Assembly (NCBI GenBank): GCA_023396615.1
Contig: JAEWVM010000208.1
Span: forward strand, 1-15,967
DNA length: 15,967 bases
Source of the DNA: Spirochaetota bacterium
GTDB taxonomy: Bacteria > Spirochaetota > UBA4802 > JAFGJZ01
Direction of reading: 5' to 3'
Every line of letters starts with the position of its first letter. Within the stretch, counting starts at the first letter, position 1. Below the pieces are notes generated by a model that did not search any database, had not been told where the DNA came from, and was given only the letters and a program-made list of their open reading frames with translations. Shown piece after piece: positions 1 through 6,291 of the stretch. A program made the translations under genes and the position numbers.

Positions 1-94
1 GCAGATACAATCTCATAATGCTTATTTTGTATATTTAGTCAATTATTTTATATAAGTCTTATAATTTCATAACTCATACTGGTTTTAATCAATT

Positions 95-114
95 GCACTT
101 CCCGAATGAAGTGC
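95..114. repeat. Short intergenic hairpin
   Basis: Arms GCACTTC (95-101) and GAAGTGC (108-114) flank a six-base loop. No run of T follows on either strand, so it is at best a weak or Rho-assisted terminator of an upstream transcript. Seven-base arms can arise by chance. Confidence 0.3.
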
Positions 115-193
115 TTCTGAATCTATAACGTTATCATCAATTTCAATTCCTTGGACAAAATATTTTTACTTATGAATAGCATGCATTCTTGCT

Positions 194-232
194 CCTCTCT
201 CCTTTATCAAAGGAGAGAGGCCGGGAGAGAGG
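194..232. repeat. REP-like palindromic repeat with an extra arm copy
   Basis: A 12-base pyrimidine-rich arm (194-205) pairs perfectly with a purine-rich arm (209-220) across a three-base loop. The core GGAGAGAGG (212-220) is then repeated directly at 224-232 after CCG. From memory, this layout (CT-rich arm, short loop, GA-rich arm, second GA-rich copy) resembles dispersed intergenic palindromes seen in many bacterial genomes. No run of T follows, so it is unlikely to be an intrinsic terminator. Whether it is dispersed in this genome cannot be seen from one window, and no second copy is present here. Confidence 0.5.
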
Positions 233-377
233 ATTCTCTAACAGTATTTTTTATCTTTTTATGTAAGAAATAAAGGGCTGGTAAAATATTCAATAAATCA
301 TCTGCCATAAACAGACTCAAAAATAAAAGTCAAGGTCCCGGTCAGTGCTTTAACATTCAACCGATTTATCATTCTGA

Positions 378-411
378 TTGACAAAACAGTTAAATATGAT
401 ACAAATATCCC
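378..411 (+). promoter_or_regulatory. Putative leaderless promoter of the gene at 412
   Basis: A consensus -35 TTGACA lies at 378-383. With a 16-base spacer the -10 would be TACAAA (400-405), putting transcription start at or next to the A of the ATG at 412. No Shine-Dalgarno sequence lies in front of this ATG, unlike most genes in the window, which fits a leaderless message. This is inference from spacing. Confidence 0.45.
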
Positions 412-903
412 ATGAAAAAATACACCGCAATTATATTCATTTCAGCCGTTTTATTTAATACAAACATATTCGCAAACCAGATGGGCGCGTCAATACCCGT
501 CAAAGCAATTGGCACTTCAATCGATTATATTCATTCATTCGACGGCGATAAACGCAATGACGGTGCAGTTTTTTTATCAGGAAAAGCCGGCTATTTCGGA
601 TTCTTCTCTTTTCTAGCATCTGCCGATGCCGGATACAAAATCAGAGAAAAATCATACTCTGGAAAACTCGGACTTCAGACGATGATTCTTTTTGCGGGGA
701 TTGAAGCCGGTTTCGCATCAAAATATAAAACAGATGATGACTCGAAAAAATACTTTCCAGGCGCCTACACAGGTCTCTGCTTCACCTATCCGGCTAATAG
801 CGGTTCTCTGATCTCTGCAGCCGCTGGATTCAATTTCTATTCGCGCAAATCTGAAAATGAATTCTATTTCAAACTCGGATATCTTTTCAATTTCGCCGAT
901 TGA
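412..903 (+). CDS. Small exported protein, probably outer-membrane beta-structured
   Basis: I do not recognise a family for this 163-residue protein. Residues 1-22 form a Sec signal peptide: two lysines, a hydrophobic core, then small residues with a likely cleavage after ...NIFA. The remainder is rich in Gly, Phe, Tyr and Ser in alternating short segments (for example GKAGYFGFFSFLASADAGYK and FYFKLGYLFNF near the C terminus), as expected for a small beta-barrel or periplasmic beta-sandwich. The ATG lacks a ribosome binding site but lies 34 bases after the first base of a TTGACA, so the message may be leaderless. The gene is monocistronic and converges on the acetyltransferase, with 18 bases between stop codons. 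The export call is fairly secure; barrel topology is inference. Confidence 0.75.
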   Translation: MKKYTAIIFISAVLFNTNIFANQMGASIPVKAIGTSIDYIHSFDGDKRNDGAVFLSGKAGYFGFFSFLASADAGYKIREKSYSGKLGLQTMILFAGIEAGFASKYKTDDDSKKYFPGAYTGLCFTYPANSGSLISAAAGFNFYSRKSENEFYFKLGYLFNFAD

Positions 904-921
904 TTCTTTTCACAAAAGCTT

Positions 922-1413
922 CTACTTTATTTTTCTATGCATCCAGATTATATCAAACTTTTTGCCGAATTTTTCCGCAATGGCGGGAAAATTTCCGCAT
1001 TCATTAAAATTATGCTTTTTATGAAAATTAATGCTTACCTGGTTTTCCGAAGCTATTTCAGCCATGATATTCTCTATTCCGGCTTCTGCGGCATCTTCAA
1101 TCAGTTTGCCGAGAATAGCACTTCCTATTCCTTTGCCGGCAAATGACGGATGCAGAAAATATGATACCGATGCAGTTTTCTTGAAAATACCCATCGGGCT
1201 GTACGGCCGCATGAAACCGAATCCGGCAAAATTTGAATTTTGATAAACAGCATACGCGGGATAATTTACAACGGCGTTAAGCATCATCGCAAAATACTTA
1301 TCCGGCAACCGTCCTTCGGCAAATGCCGAGAATTCGTTTTCGGCATAGTAATTAAAAATATCCATTACATCAACTGCATGATTTTCAGAAAGACGTTCAA
1401 ATTTAATATTCAT
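922..1413 (-). CDS. GNAT-family N-acetyltransferase (phosphinothricin/MnaT-like)
   Basis: This 163-residue protein is a GNAT acyltransferase, which transfers an acetyl group from acetyl-CoA to an amine. The pyrophosphate-binding motif A is visible at residues 88-100 (HPSFAGKGIGSAI, with the G-x-G-I-G turn), and the C-terminal motif SENQVSINFHKKHNF (122-136) is typical of the phosphinothricin/L-amino-acid acetyltransferase branch. The substrate cannot be read from sequence; amino acids or toxic analogues are usual in this branch. I chose the ATG at 1413 because AAAGGAGG lies just upstream; an in-frame ATG at 1434 has no comparable site. The gene is divergent from the MocR regulator across about 116 bases containing an inverted repeat, so it may be under that regulator's control. 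Confidence 0.85.
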   Translation of the reverse strand: MNIKFERLSENHAVDVMDIFNYYAENEFSAFAEGRLPDKYFAMMLNAVVNYPAYAVYQNSNFAGFGFMRPYSPMGIFKKTASVSYFLHPSFAGKGIGSAILGKLIEDAAEAGIENIMAEIASENQVSINFHKKHNFNECGNFPAIAEKFGKKFDIIWMHRKIK

Positions 1414-1486
1414 ATAACCTCCTTTTTGTTTCATTTTTTATACTTTTCAAAAAGGAATTGCAATATGCAGTACAAACAGAATTCAC

Positions 1487-1520
1487 ATATAACAGTTGAC
1501 ATTTATTGATTCTGTTATAT
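1487..1520. promoter_or_regulatory. Inverted-repeat operator candidate over the MocR promoter
   Basis: ATATAACAG (1487-1495) and CTGTTATAT (1512-1520) are perfect 9-base inverted arms separated by 16 bases. The interval begins with a consensus -35 TTGACA (1496-1501). The arms are about 25 bases apart from start to start, or two to three helical turns, which suits a dimeric GntR-type regulator. The site lies immediately before the MocR start at 1530 and upstream of the divergent acetyltransferase, so autoregulation or control of both genes is the natural inference. Confidence 0.5.
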
Positions 1521-1529
1521 TCAGGCGCA
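1496..1529 (+). promoter_or_regulatory. Putative leaderless promoter of the MocR gene
   Basis: TTGACA at 1496-1501, a 16-base spacer and TATTCA at 1518-1523 would place transcription start at the ATG at 1530. This is the same geometry as the promoter at 378-411. Only a weak AGG precedes the ATG. The -35 lies between the arms of the inverted repeat and the -10 overlaps the right arm, so binding there would occlude polymerase. Confidence 0.4.
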
Positions 1530-2945
1530 ATGAAGAAATATCTGACTGTTGCAGACCGCATAACAAAACTTATTGAAAGCGGCGTTTTAAAATCCCGCGA
1601 TAAAATTCCTTCTATACGTGAAATGTCCGCCCAGATGAATCTCAGCATGATGACAATCCTTAACGGCTACAGGCTTCTTGAGGAACAGGGAATTATCGCG
1701 AGCCATCCGCAATCCGGCTATTACGTGCGCCCCGAAAACATGAGATTCAGTCATTCCGCCATCAGCAATTTTATCGAATCAGACACGAAAATAAAAATCT
1801 TAACCGATCATGTAAAAATTTCTCCGGAGACCGAAAAGCTTCTTGAAGATTCAATGCGCGAAGATATCATCCCGCTCGGCATCGGATTTCCCTATTCCGA
1901 CGAAAAAATAAATGAAGAACTTTCTCTTCATCTGTCGAGGCGCATACGCGAAAATCCCGACAAAAACAACCGTTACAATTTCGGCAGAGGAAATAACGCT
2001 TTAAGGGAAATTTTTTCACGGAAGATGATCGAATCATTCTGCGAAACATCATCAGACGAAATAATAATAACTTCCGGAGCAACACCCGGACTTTTATCTG
2101 CTCTGCTAGCAGTTACTAAAACCGGCGATTCGGTTGCGGTTGAGTCACCCGGCTATCACGGATTCTTCGGCCTGATAGCAAAACTCGGTCTAAAAGCGCT
2201 CGAAATTCAAACTAATTCTGTTTCGGGTTTTGATGTTGAAACATTTGATAAAACTGTTAAAAAGAAAAAGATTTCAGCAGTGATACTGTCACCGAATTTT
2301 TCAAATCCGACCGGTGCTAAAATGAGCGATCCGGCAAAAGAAAGACTCGCCTGCATTTCAGCAAAATACGGAATTCCTGTTATCGAAGACGACAGCTACG
2401 GTGATTTATTTTTCTCATCAAAGCCGCGCGCGGTAAAATCATATAATCCCGACAACACAATTTACGTGTCCAGCCTCAGCAAATCAATCGCACCGGGATA
2501 TAAAACAGGCTGGGTTGCGGGTGGAATATACCAAAAGGACATTCACAAAATACTAAACACGGCTTACTCCGTTCCGTCTGCATTTATTCAGTCAGGGCTC
2601 GCTTCATTTATGTCTAAGAGCTTTTATTCACATTCGATGAAAAAACTTCGCAGAATTTACAGAGAGAACATATCGGCTTATCAGGCATTTTTCTCTGAAC
2701 ATATCCCCGAATGTGAAGTCAGCAATCCGGAAGGAGGTTTCTTTCTGTGGATAAAAGCACCGGATAAAACCGATTCAAGGAATATAGCTTATCTGGCGGT
2801 TAAAAACGGTTTTACAATCGCACCTGGAATAATTTTTTCTGCAAGAAGTAACTTTTCTAATTATTTCAGGCTCAACTCCGCATGTCTCTTTTCTGACAAA
2901 ACCGAGAAGGCTCTTAAAATTTTCGCGGAACTTATCAGAAAATAA
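1530..2945 (+). CDS. MocR-type GntR-family regulator with aminotransferase domain
   Basis: This 471-residue protein has the two-part MocR layout. An N-terminal GntR winged helix-turn-helix (about residues 8-68: IPSIREMSAQMNLS, then a wing ending in SGYYV) precedes a fold-type I, PLP-dependent aminotransferase-like domain (about 95-471). The PLP lysine is K318 in SLSKSIAPGYKTGW. The NPTG motif starts at N259 and an EDDSYGD motif supplies the ring-contacting Asp and Tyr, so the PLP site looks intact. MocR proteins usually sense PLP or an amino compound and control adjacent genes; the targets here may be itself and the divergent acetyltransferase. I chose the ATG at 1530, which begins directly with helix 1 of the domain. 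The enoyl reductase follows after 60 bases with no terminator seen, so read-through is possible. Confidence 0.9.
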   Translation: MKKYLTVADRITKLIESGVLKSRDKIPSIREMSAQMNLSMMTILNGYRLLEEQGIIASHPQSGYYVRPENMRFSHSAISNFIESDTKIKILTDHVKISPETEKLLEDSMREDIIPLGIGFPYSDEKINEELSLHLSRRIRENPDKNNRYNFGRGNNALREIFSRKMIESFCETSSDEIIITSGATPGLLSALLAVTKTGDSVAVESPGYHGFFGLIAKLGLKALEIQTNSVSGFDVETFDKTVKKKKISAVILSPNFSNPTGAKMSDPAKERLACISAKYGIPVIEDDSYGDLFFSSKPRAVKSYNPDNTIYVSSLSKSIAPGYKTGWVAGGIYQKDIHKILNTAYSVPSAFIQSGLASFMSKSFYSHSMKKLRRIYRENISAYQAFFSEHIPECEVSNPEGGFFLWIKAPDKTDSRNIAYLAVKNGFTIAPGIIFSARSNFSNYFRLNSACLFSDKTEKALKIFAELIRK

Positions 2946-3005
2946 TTACTTTACATAAAATCTAACTGCTCAAATTCTGTTTTTGTTCATATTTTGGAGG
3001 AATAA

Positions 3006-4109
3006 ATGCAGCTTGAAACATTTGAAAAGAAGCCTCTCGGCGGGGCTGATTTGAAGGTTATCATGAAAACCCTCATGTCAGAGGGACAGAAAGGCGCAGA
3101 CGAGCTTCTTGAAAAACAGCTGAAAGAGATAAAAACTCTCGGCGTAAAACTTCCGTCAGACCATGTTGTTCTAATGCTCGGCGGCTCAAACGGAATTCTC
3201 CGCGCAGTAACGCTTCAGCTTCTTTTCGGAGAAAAGATTCCGGTTTACGGAGTGCATTATGACAGAGCCAATCTTCAGATAGGCTACAATCATGTTGAAT
3301 CGATCAAAAAAGAAACGGCTAAACGGAATATTGATTCAAGATGGTGGAATATTGACGCGACTGATCCTAAAGCAATAGAAGAAGTAGTTAACACAATCAA
3401 GGAAAAGTATTCAGTTGTTCATCTCATTAACGGAATTGCAGCCGGTGCAACAAAACGCTACGAAGAGCACGGCACAATAAAAGTTAAAGATATCGATTTG
3501 TCTTATCACCCGGTTTATCAGTTTCCTGATTTTTCAAAAATCGACAATTTTAAAAAATTCGGAATGGTTGATGTTGCTATTGCAAACGAAGGAGACATCG
3601 AGAGAACAAACAAGTTCATGGGAACTTCTACAACTCTTTGGGTTGAACCTCTCGCAAAAGCAGGTCTTATAAAAAAAGATGTAAGCATAGTTGCCTTCGC
3701 GGATTACGATTTTGAGAAAGATGATCCCGTCTACGGGATGGGCCCTCTTGCAGGCGCCAAGATTCTTCAGAGAAAAAGTATGTCTGACGCGAAAAATAAT
3801 TTCGGCGTAAAAGCTGTCAGGCTTTGCTATCCTGCGATGGATACAACGGCAATTGGAGCAATTCCGGGCGGATTATTGATGCTTGCAATGACAAGCGTTG
3901 TTCTTAATGAAAAAGGTAAATTCAAGAATCTTCATACTCTTGCAGAAGAGACAATGGAAATATTCAAACCTGACTTCAATAAAGAGGAACTCCGCACTGA
4001 TGACGATTTTCAGAAAATGCTTCCGGAATTCCATGCAAGAGTCGACGCGCTTAAGGTCGAAGACTTCCCTAAAGCATTCGAATCTCTTACAAAAGTTTCA
4101 ATGCCTTAA
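3006..4109 (+). CDS. Divergent FabV/TER-like trans-2-enoyl-CoA (ACP) reductase
   Basis: Enzymes of this family reduce trans-2-enoyl-ACP or enoyl-CoA with NADH in the last step of fatty acid or butyrate-type chain elongation. Visible here are an N-terminal dinucleotide-binding turn VVLMLGGSNGI (55-64; FabV/TER have LGxSxGYG-like) and the family active-site pattern Tyr-(X)8-Lys as Y243...K252 in YGMGPLAGAK, at nearly the position found in FabV/TER. A following hydrophobic segment (GAIPGGLLMLAMTSVVL) matches the IPxxPLYLASL region. At 367 residues it is about 30 shorter than typical FabV (about 400), and motifs such as the SLASP loop are replaced (LINGIAAGATKRY). Fold and chemistry are therefore likely, but the substrate is uncertain. 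GGAGG lies six bases before the ATG and a terminator follows directly. Confidence 0.75.
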   Translation: MQLETFEKKPLGGADLKVIMKTLMSEGQKGADELLEKQLKEIKTLGVKLPSDHVVLMLGGSNGILRAVTLQLLFGEKIPVYGVHYDRANLQIGYNHVESIKKETAKRNIDSRWWNIDATDPKAIEEVVNTIKEKYSVVHLINGIAAGATKRYEEHGTIKVKDIDLSYHPVYQFPDFSKIDNFKKFGMVDVAIANEGDIERTNKFMGTSTTLWVEPLAKAGLIKKDVSIVAFADYDFEKDDPVYGMGPLAGAKILQRKSMSDAKNNFGVKAVRLCYPAMDTTAIGAIPGGLLMLAMTSVVLNEKGKFKNLHTLAEETMEIFKPDFNKEELRTDDDFQKMLPEFHARVDALKVEDFPKAFESLTKVSMP

Positions 4110-4134
4110 AAGAATATCAATTCTGCAAACAAAT

Positions 4135-4162
4135 AAAAAAGACCGCGAAAGCGGTCTTTTTT
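4135..4162. terminator. Bidirectional intrinsic terminator
   Basis: GACCGC (4141-4146), loop GAAA, GCGGTC (4151-4156) is flanked by six A on the left and six T on the right, so it works for both strands. It serves the reductase gene ending at 4109 and the convergent minus-strand gene ending at 4177. Confidence 0.93.
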
Positions 4163-4176
4163 ATTCATCAAATCAG

Positions 4177-4791
4177 TCATCTTCTTATTCTATCTAGGGA
4201 ATAATTCTGATAAAACAGGAGCTCTCCTTCATTATCAAAAATATAAATTGTGGCATAATTAAAGAATTGATATTTCTTTCTATATAAAGACAGAAGTTCA
4301 GTTCTTACCGGAAGATAGCTTTCAAGAACATACGGTTTGCCCGTGTTAGGGTTAATTCCGGTTTTGAAATCTTTCGGATATTTATTAATTACTTTTTTTC
4401 CGTCTTCTTCTTTTTCAAACTGTGTTTTATCATCAGGCGTAGACGCGAAATGTTTAACAACTATTTTCTTGAGAGTGACTTTTCGGTTGTTGAAAGTGTT
4501 CCAAACCCATTCCTTGTCTTCAACTGTGCCCATCATAAAAATATACAGTTCAAGCGGCGAATCCGTATTGTTTTTAAGAGCAAATTCGACCTGAAGAAGC
4601 TCGCCTTTTCCGGTAGGATCTATCTTTTTATTGAATGAGAGATTTTCTATACCGAAAACATCAGTTGTAATAATCTGCTCAGGCTTTTCGATTTTTGTTT
4701 TATTCTTTTCGTCTTTTACCGCATCACTCTGAGAAAAAACCAGAGATACGGGAACAAATAAAGCCAGCATTATAAAAGTTCTTCTAAACAT
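4177..4791 (-). CDS. Exported hypothetical protein with beta-sandwich-like core
   Basis: This 204-residue protein belongs to no family I recognise. Residues 1-20 (MFRRTFIMLALFVPVSLVFS) are a clear signal peptide, followed by a charged, lysine/glutamate-rich linker. The core begins around VFGIENLSFNKK and contains alternating beta-type segments (LLQVEFALKNNTDSPLELYI), a phrase common in Ig-like exported proteins that compare 'loss of load' residues with N-N-T turns. No catalytic motif is visible. The start at 4791 is preceded by CGGAGGA. It is the last gene of the minus-strand run after the two TPR proteins (97 bases downstream) and may act with them at the cell envelope, which is inference from position and export. 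Confidence 0.75.
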   Translation of the reverse strand: MFRRTFIMLALFVPVSLVFSQSDAVKDEKNKTKIEKPEQIITTDVFGIENLSFNKKIDPTGKGELLQVEFALKNNTDSPLELYIFMMGTVEDKEWVWNTFNNRKVTLKKIVVKHFASTPDDKTQFEKEEDGKKVINKYPKDFKTGINPNTGKPYVLESYLPVRTELLSLYRKKYQFFNYATIYIFDNEGELLFYQNYSLDRIRR

Positions 4792-4827
4792 CGAATCCTC
4801 CGAGACAGAAAACATTCCGCTTCTTAC

Positions 4828-4856
4828 TATATATCGGAAGATTAGCTTTTGCTTAA
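4828..4856 (-). promoter_or_regulatory. Possible promoter of the exported protein gene
   Basis: On the minus strand, TTAAGC (4851-4856) and TATATA (4828-4833) are separated by 17 bases, about 37 bases before the start codon at 4791. The -35 is poor, so this is tentative. It would allow expression independent of the upstream TPR genes. Confidence 0.3.
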
Positions 4857-4887
4857 AAGAAAATTTCGCATGATTTAAAATAATTTG

Positions 4888-6291
4888 CTAGAATCCGAGC
4901 GAAATTCCGCAGTCAAGTACGATATCATACTGTTTCTTTGACGGCGGCACTATTTCGACTGAAAGCTTCTGATAGAATGAAGCCTGACCGGTCCTTTCTT
5001 CCAATTTGCACGAAATAACATGAGAATTTGAATAATGTCCGCTCATGGGAGCCCCGCGGAACCACTTAAACCTGTTGAATCCGAAAAAACCCTGACCGTT
5101 CATGCCGGAATAAGGCTTTTCATTCAGAATATCTATCATGTATATCCGCTCGCAGAATTCGCCGAAAATACTGAAATTTCTATTTTGTGAAAAAAGTACA
5201 CCCAATGCAATATCATAAGAACCGGCGTAATTTGAAAGTTCCGCGCCATGGTCATAAAAAGTGAAACCGTATGTAGTAAAACGGGTCTTAATGCCCAGAT
5301 TCTTTATCCTGGACAGGTATTCAATATTCAGATGAGATACATCAAGAGTACGTACAGGACTGTACCCCGCATCATATGGAATGAGAGCCGGATAAAACTG
5401 TAATATAAATTCACTCTTCTCGGATGAAGTTTTCAGGGCGAAACCGATTTTAAAATCATTAAACTTTTCTTTTTCTCCCCAGACTTCATCACCCCGGTAA
5501 TGATAACCTGAAAACCCGAGACCCAAAAAAACATCTTCCCGGCCGTAATATATTTCAACTCTTTCATAGAAATTTAAAACTTCAGGCATCAGCGCGCCGA
5601 AATAAGGAACACCGCAGACTGCGGCAAATGACCAGTTTTCGGAAGGATCAATATTAACAGCTGCCTTTATTGGAAAATCAAGTGAACCCGGGCCCTCTGT
5701 TTTCACATACTTGAAATCTTTATCATCTCCGGAAATAAAAGCATAGCGCAGAATCCCTGAAAGTGAAATTCTGAAAACAGATTTCTTTTCATCAGTCTTC
5801 TCTTCCTTTGCCGATTCAAGAGATTTAGAATACAGCTTATCTTTTTCAAGCAGAGTAATTTCATTTCTCTTAACTCTGAATCTCTCGGAATAAGCCGTTT
5901 CAAGCCACGGCAGAACATTTTTATTTGAAGGATCCAGCCTCAGAACTTTCTCTCCGGCAACAATTGCGTTCGCGTAAAGACCCGATTTTGAATATAATTC
6001 ACATGCCCTTTCGAGAGAAGGAATCAAATTTGGATTACGGCTCAACGCCTCTTCGTAATATTTCAAAGCAGAAGTCTCATCACCTTTCAGTTCAGCCACA
6101 TGACCCATGTTGTGATATACTTTTGCGGAAGAAATGTCATTTTTTTCTATAGCAGAATCAAAATCTTCAATTGCGCTTTTCAGATTATTAGATTTGGCCT
6201 TATCTACGCCTCTTCTGTTGAGTTCGGATGCGCTTTGAGCATAAATTGAAAAAGCGGCAAGTAACATAATTAAAGGAATAATTTTTTTCAT
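4888..6291 (-). CDS. TPR plus beta-barrel-like envelope protein, paralogue B
   Basis: This is a 467-residue exported protein. Residues 1-19 are a signal peptide (MKKIIPLIMLLAAFSIYAQ). About three TPR units follow (22-53, 57-88, 91-123; for example YYEEALSRNP and GEKVLRLDPSN), then a charged linker (about 140-172). The C-terminal part of about 295 residues is rich in aromatic and alternating hydrophobic residues, contains NGQGFFGF at 398-405, and ends in CGISLGF, a terminal aromatic as in outer-membrane barrels. It is a paralogue of the gene directly upstream, sharing N-R-R-G, AK.YHN, NGQGF and YQKL..EIV motifs at matching positions. Start and upstream stop overlap as ATGA with GGAGGAA before them, so translation is probably coupled. 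TPR-plus-barrel layouts occur in exopolysaccharide exporters (PgaA, BcsC), but homology to those is not shown. Confidence 0.75.
   Translation of the reverse strand: MKKIIPLIMLLAAFSIYAQSASELNRRGVDKAKSNNLKSAIEDFDSAIEKNDISSAKVYHNMGHVAELKGDETSALKYYEEALSRNPNLIPSLERACELYSKSGLYANAIVAGEKVLRLDPSNKNVLPWLETAYSERFRVKRNEITLLEKDKLYSKSLESAKEEKTDEKKSVFRISLSGILRYAFISGDDKDFKYVKTEGPGSLDFPIKAAVNIDPSENWSFAAVCGVPYFGALMPEVLNFYERVEIYYGREDVFLGLGFSGYHYRGDEVWGEKEKFNDFKIGFALKTSSEKSEFILQFYPALIPYDAGYSPVRTLDVSHLNIEYLSRIKNLGIKTRFTTYGFTFYDHGAELSNYAGSYDIALGVLFSQNRNFSIFGEFCERIYMIDILNEKPYSGMNGQGFFGFNRFKWFRGAPMSGHYSNSHVISCKLEERTGQASFYQKLSVEIVPPSKKQYDIVLDCGISLGF

Larger units (their letters stand above)
1..411. other. Intergenic stretch without a supportable gene
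   Basis: No reading frame here has a plausible start, ribosome binding site and protein-like composition on either strand. The stretch is AT-rich and contains a short hairpin (95-114), a REP-like palindromic repeat (194-232) and, at its right end, the promoter of the gene starting at 412. A 26-codon stretch on the minus strand (85-165) has protein-like composition, but it lies between two stops and has no start, so it is not called as a gene. Confidence 0.6.

Noticed and set aside
85..165. Minus-strand 26-codon stretch with protein-like composition (KYFVQGIEIDDNVIDSEAL...)
   Set aside because: It lies between two stop codons and has no start, no ribosome site and no recognisable family. It could be the remnant of a gene's 3' end, but chance cannot be excluded.
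1..411. CRISPR array or mobile-element end
   Set aside because: No regularly spaced repeats, transposase frames or target-site duplications are visible.
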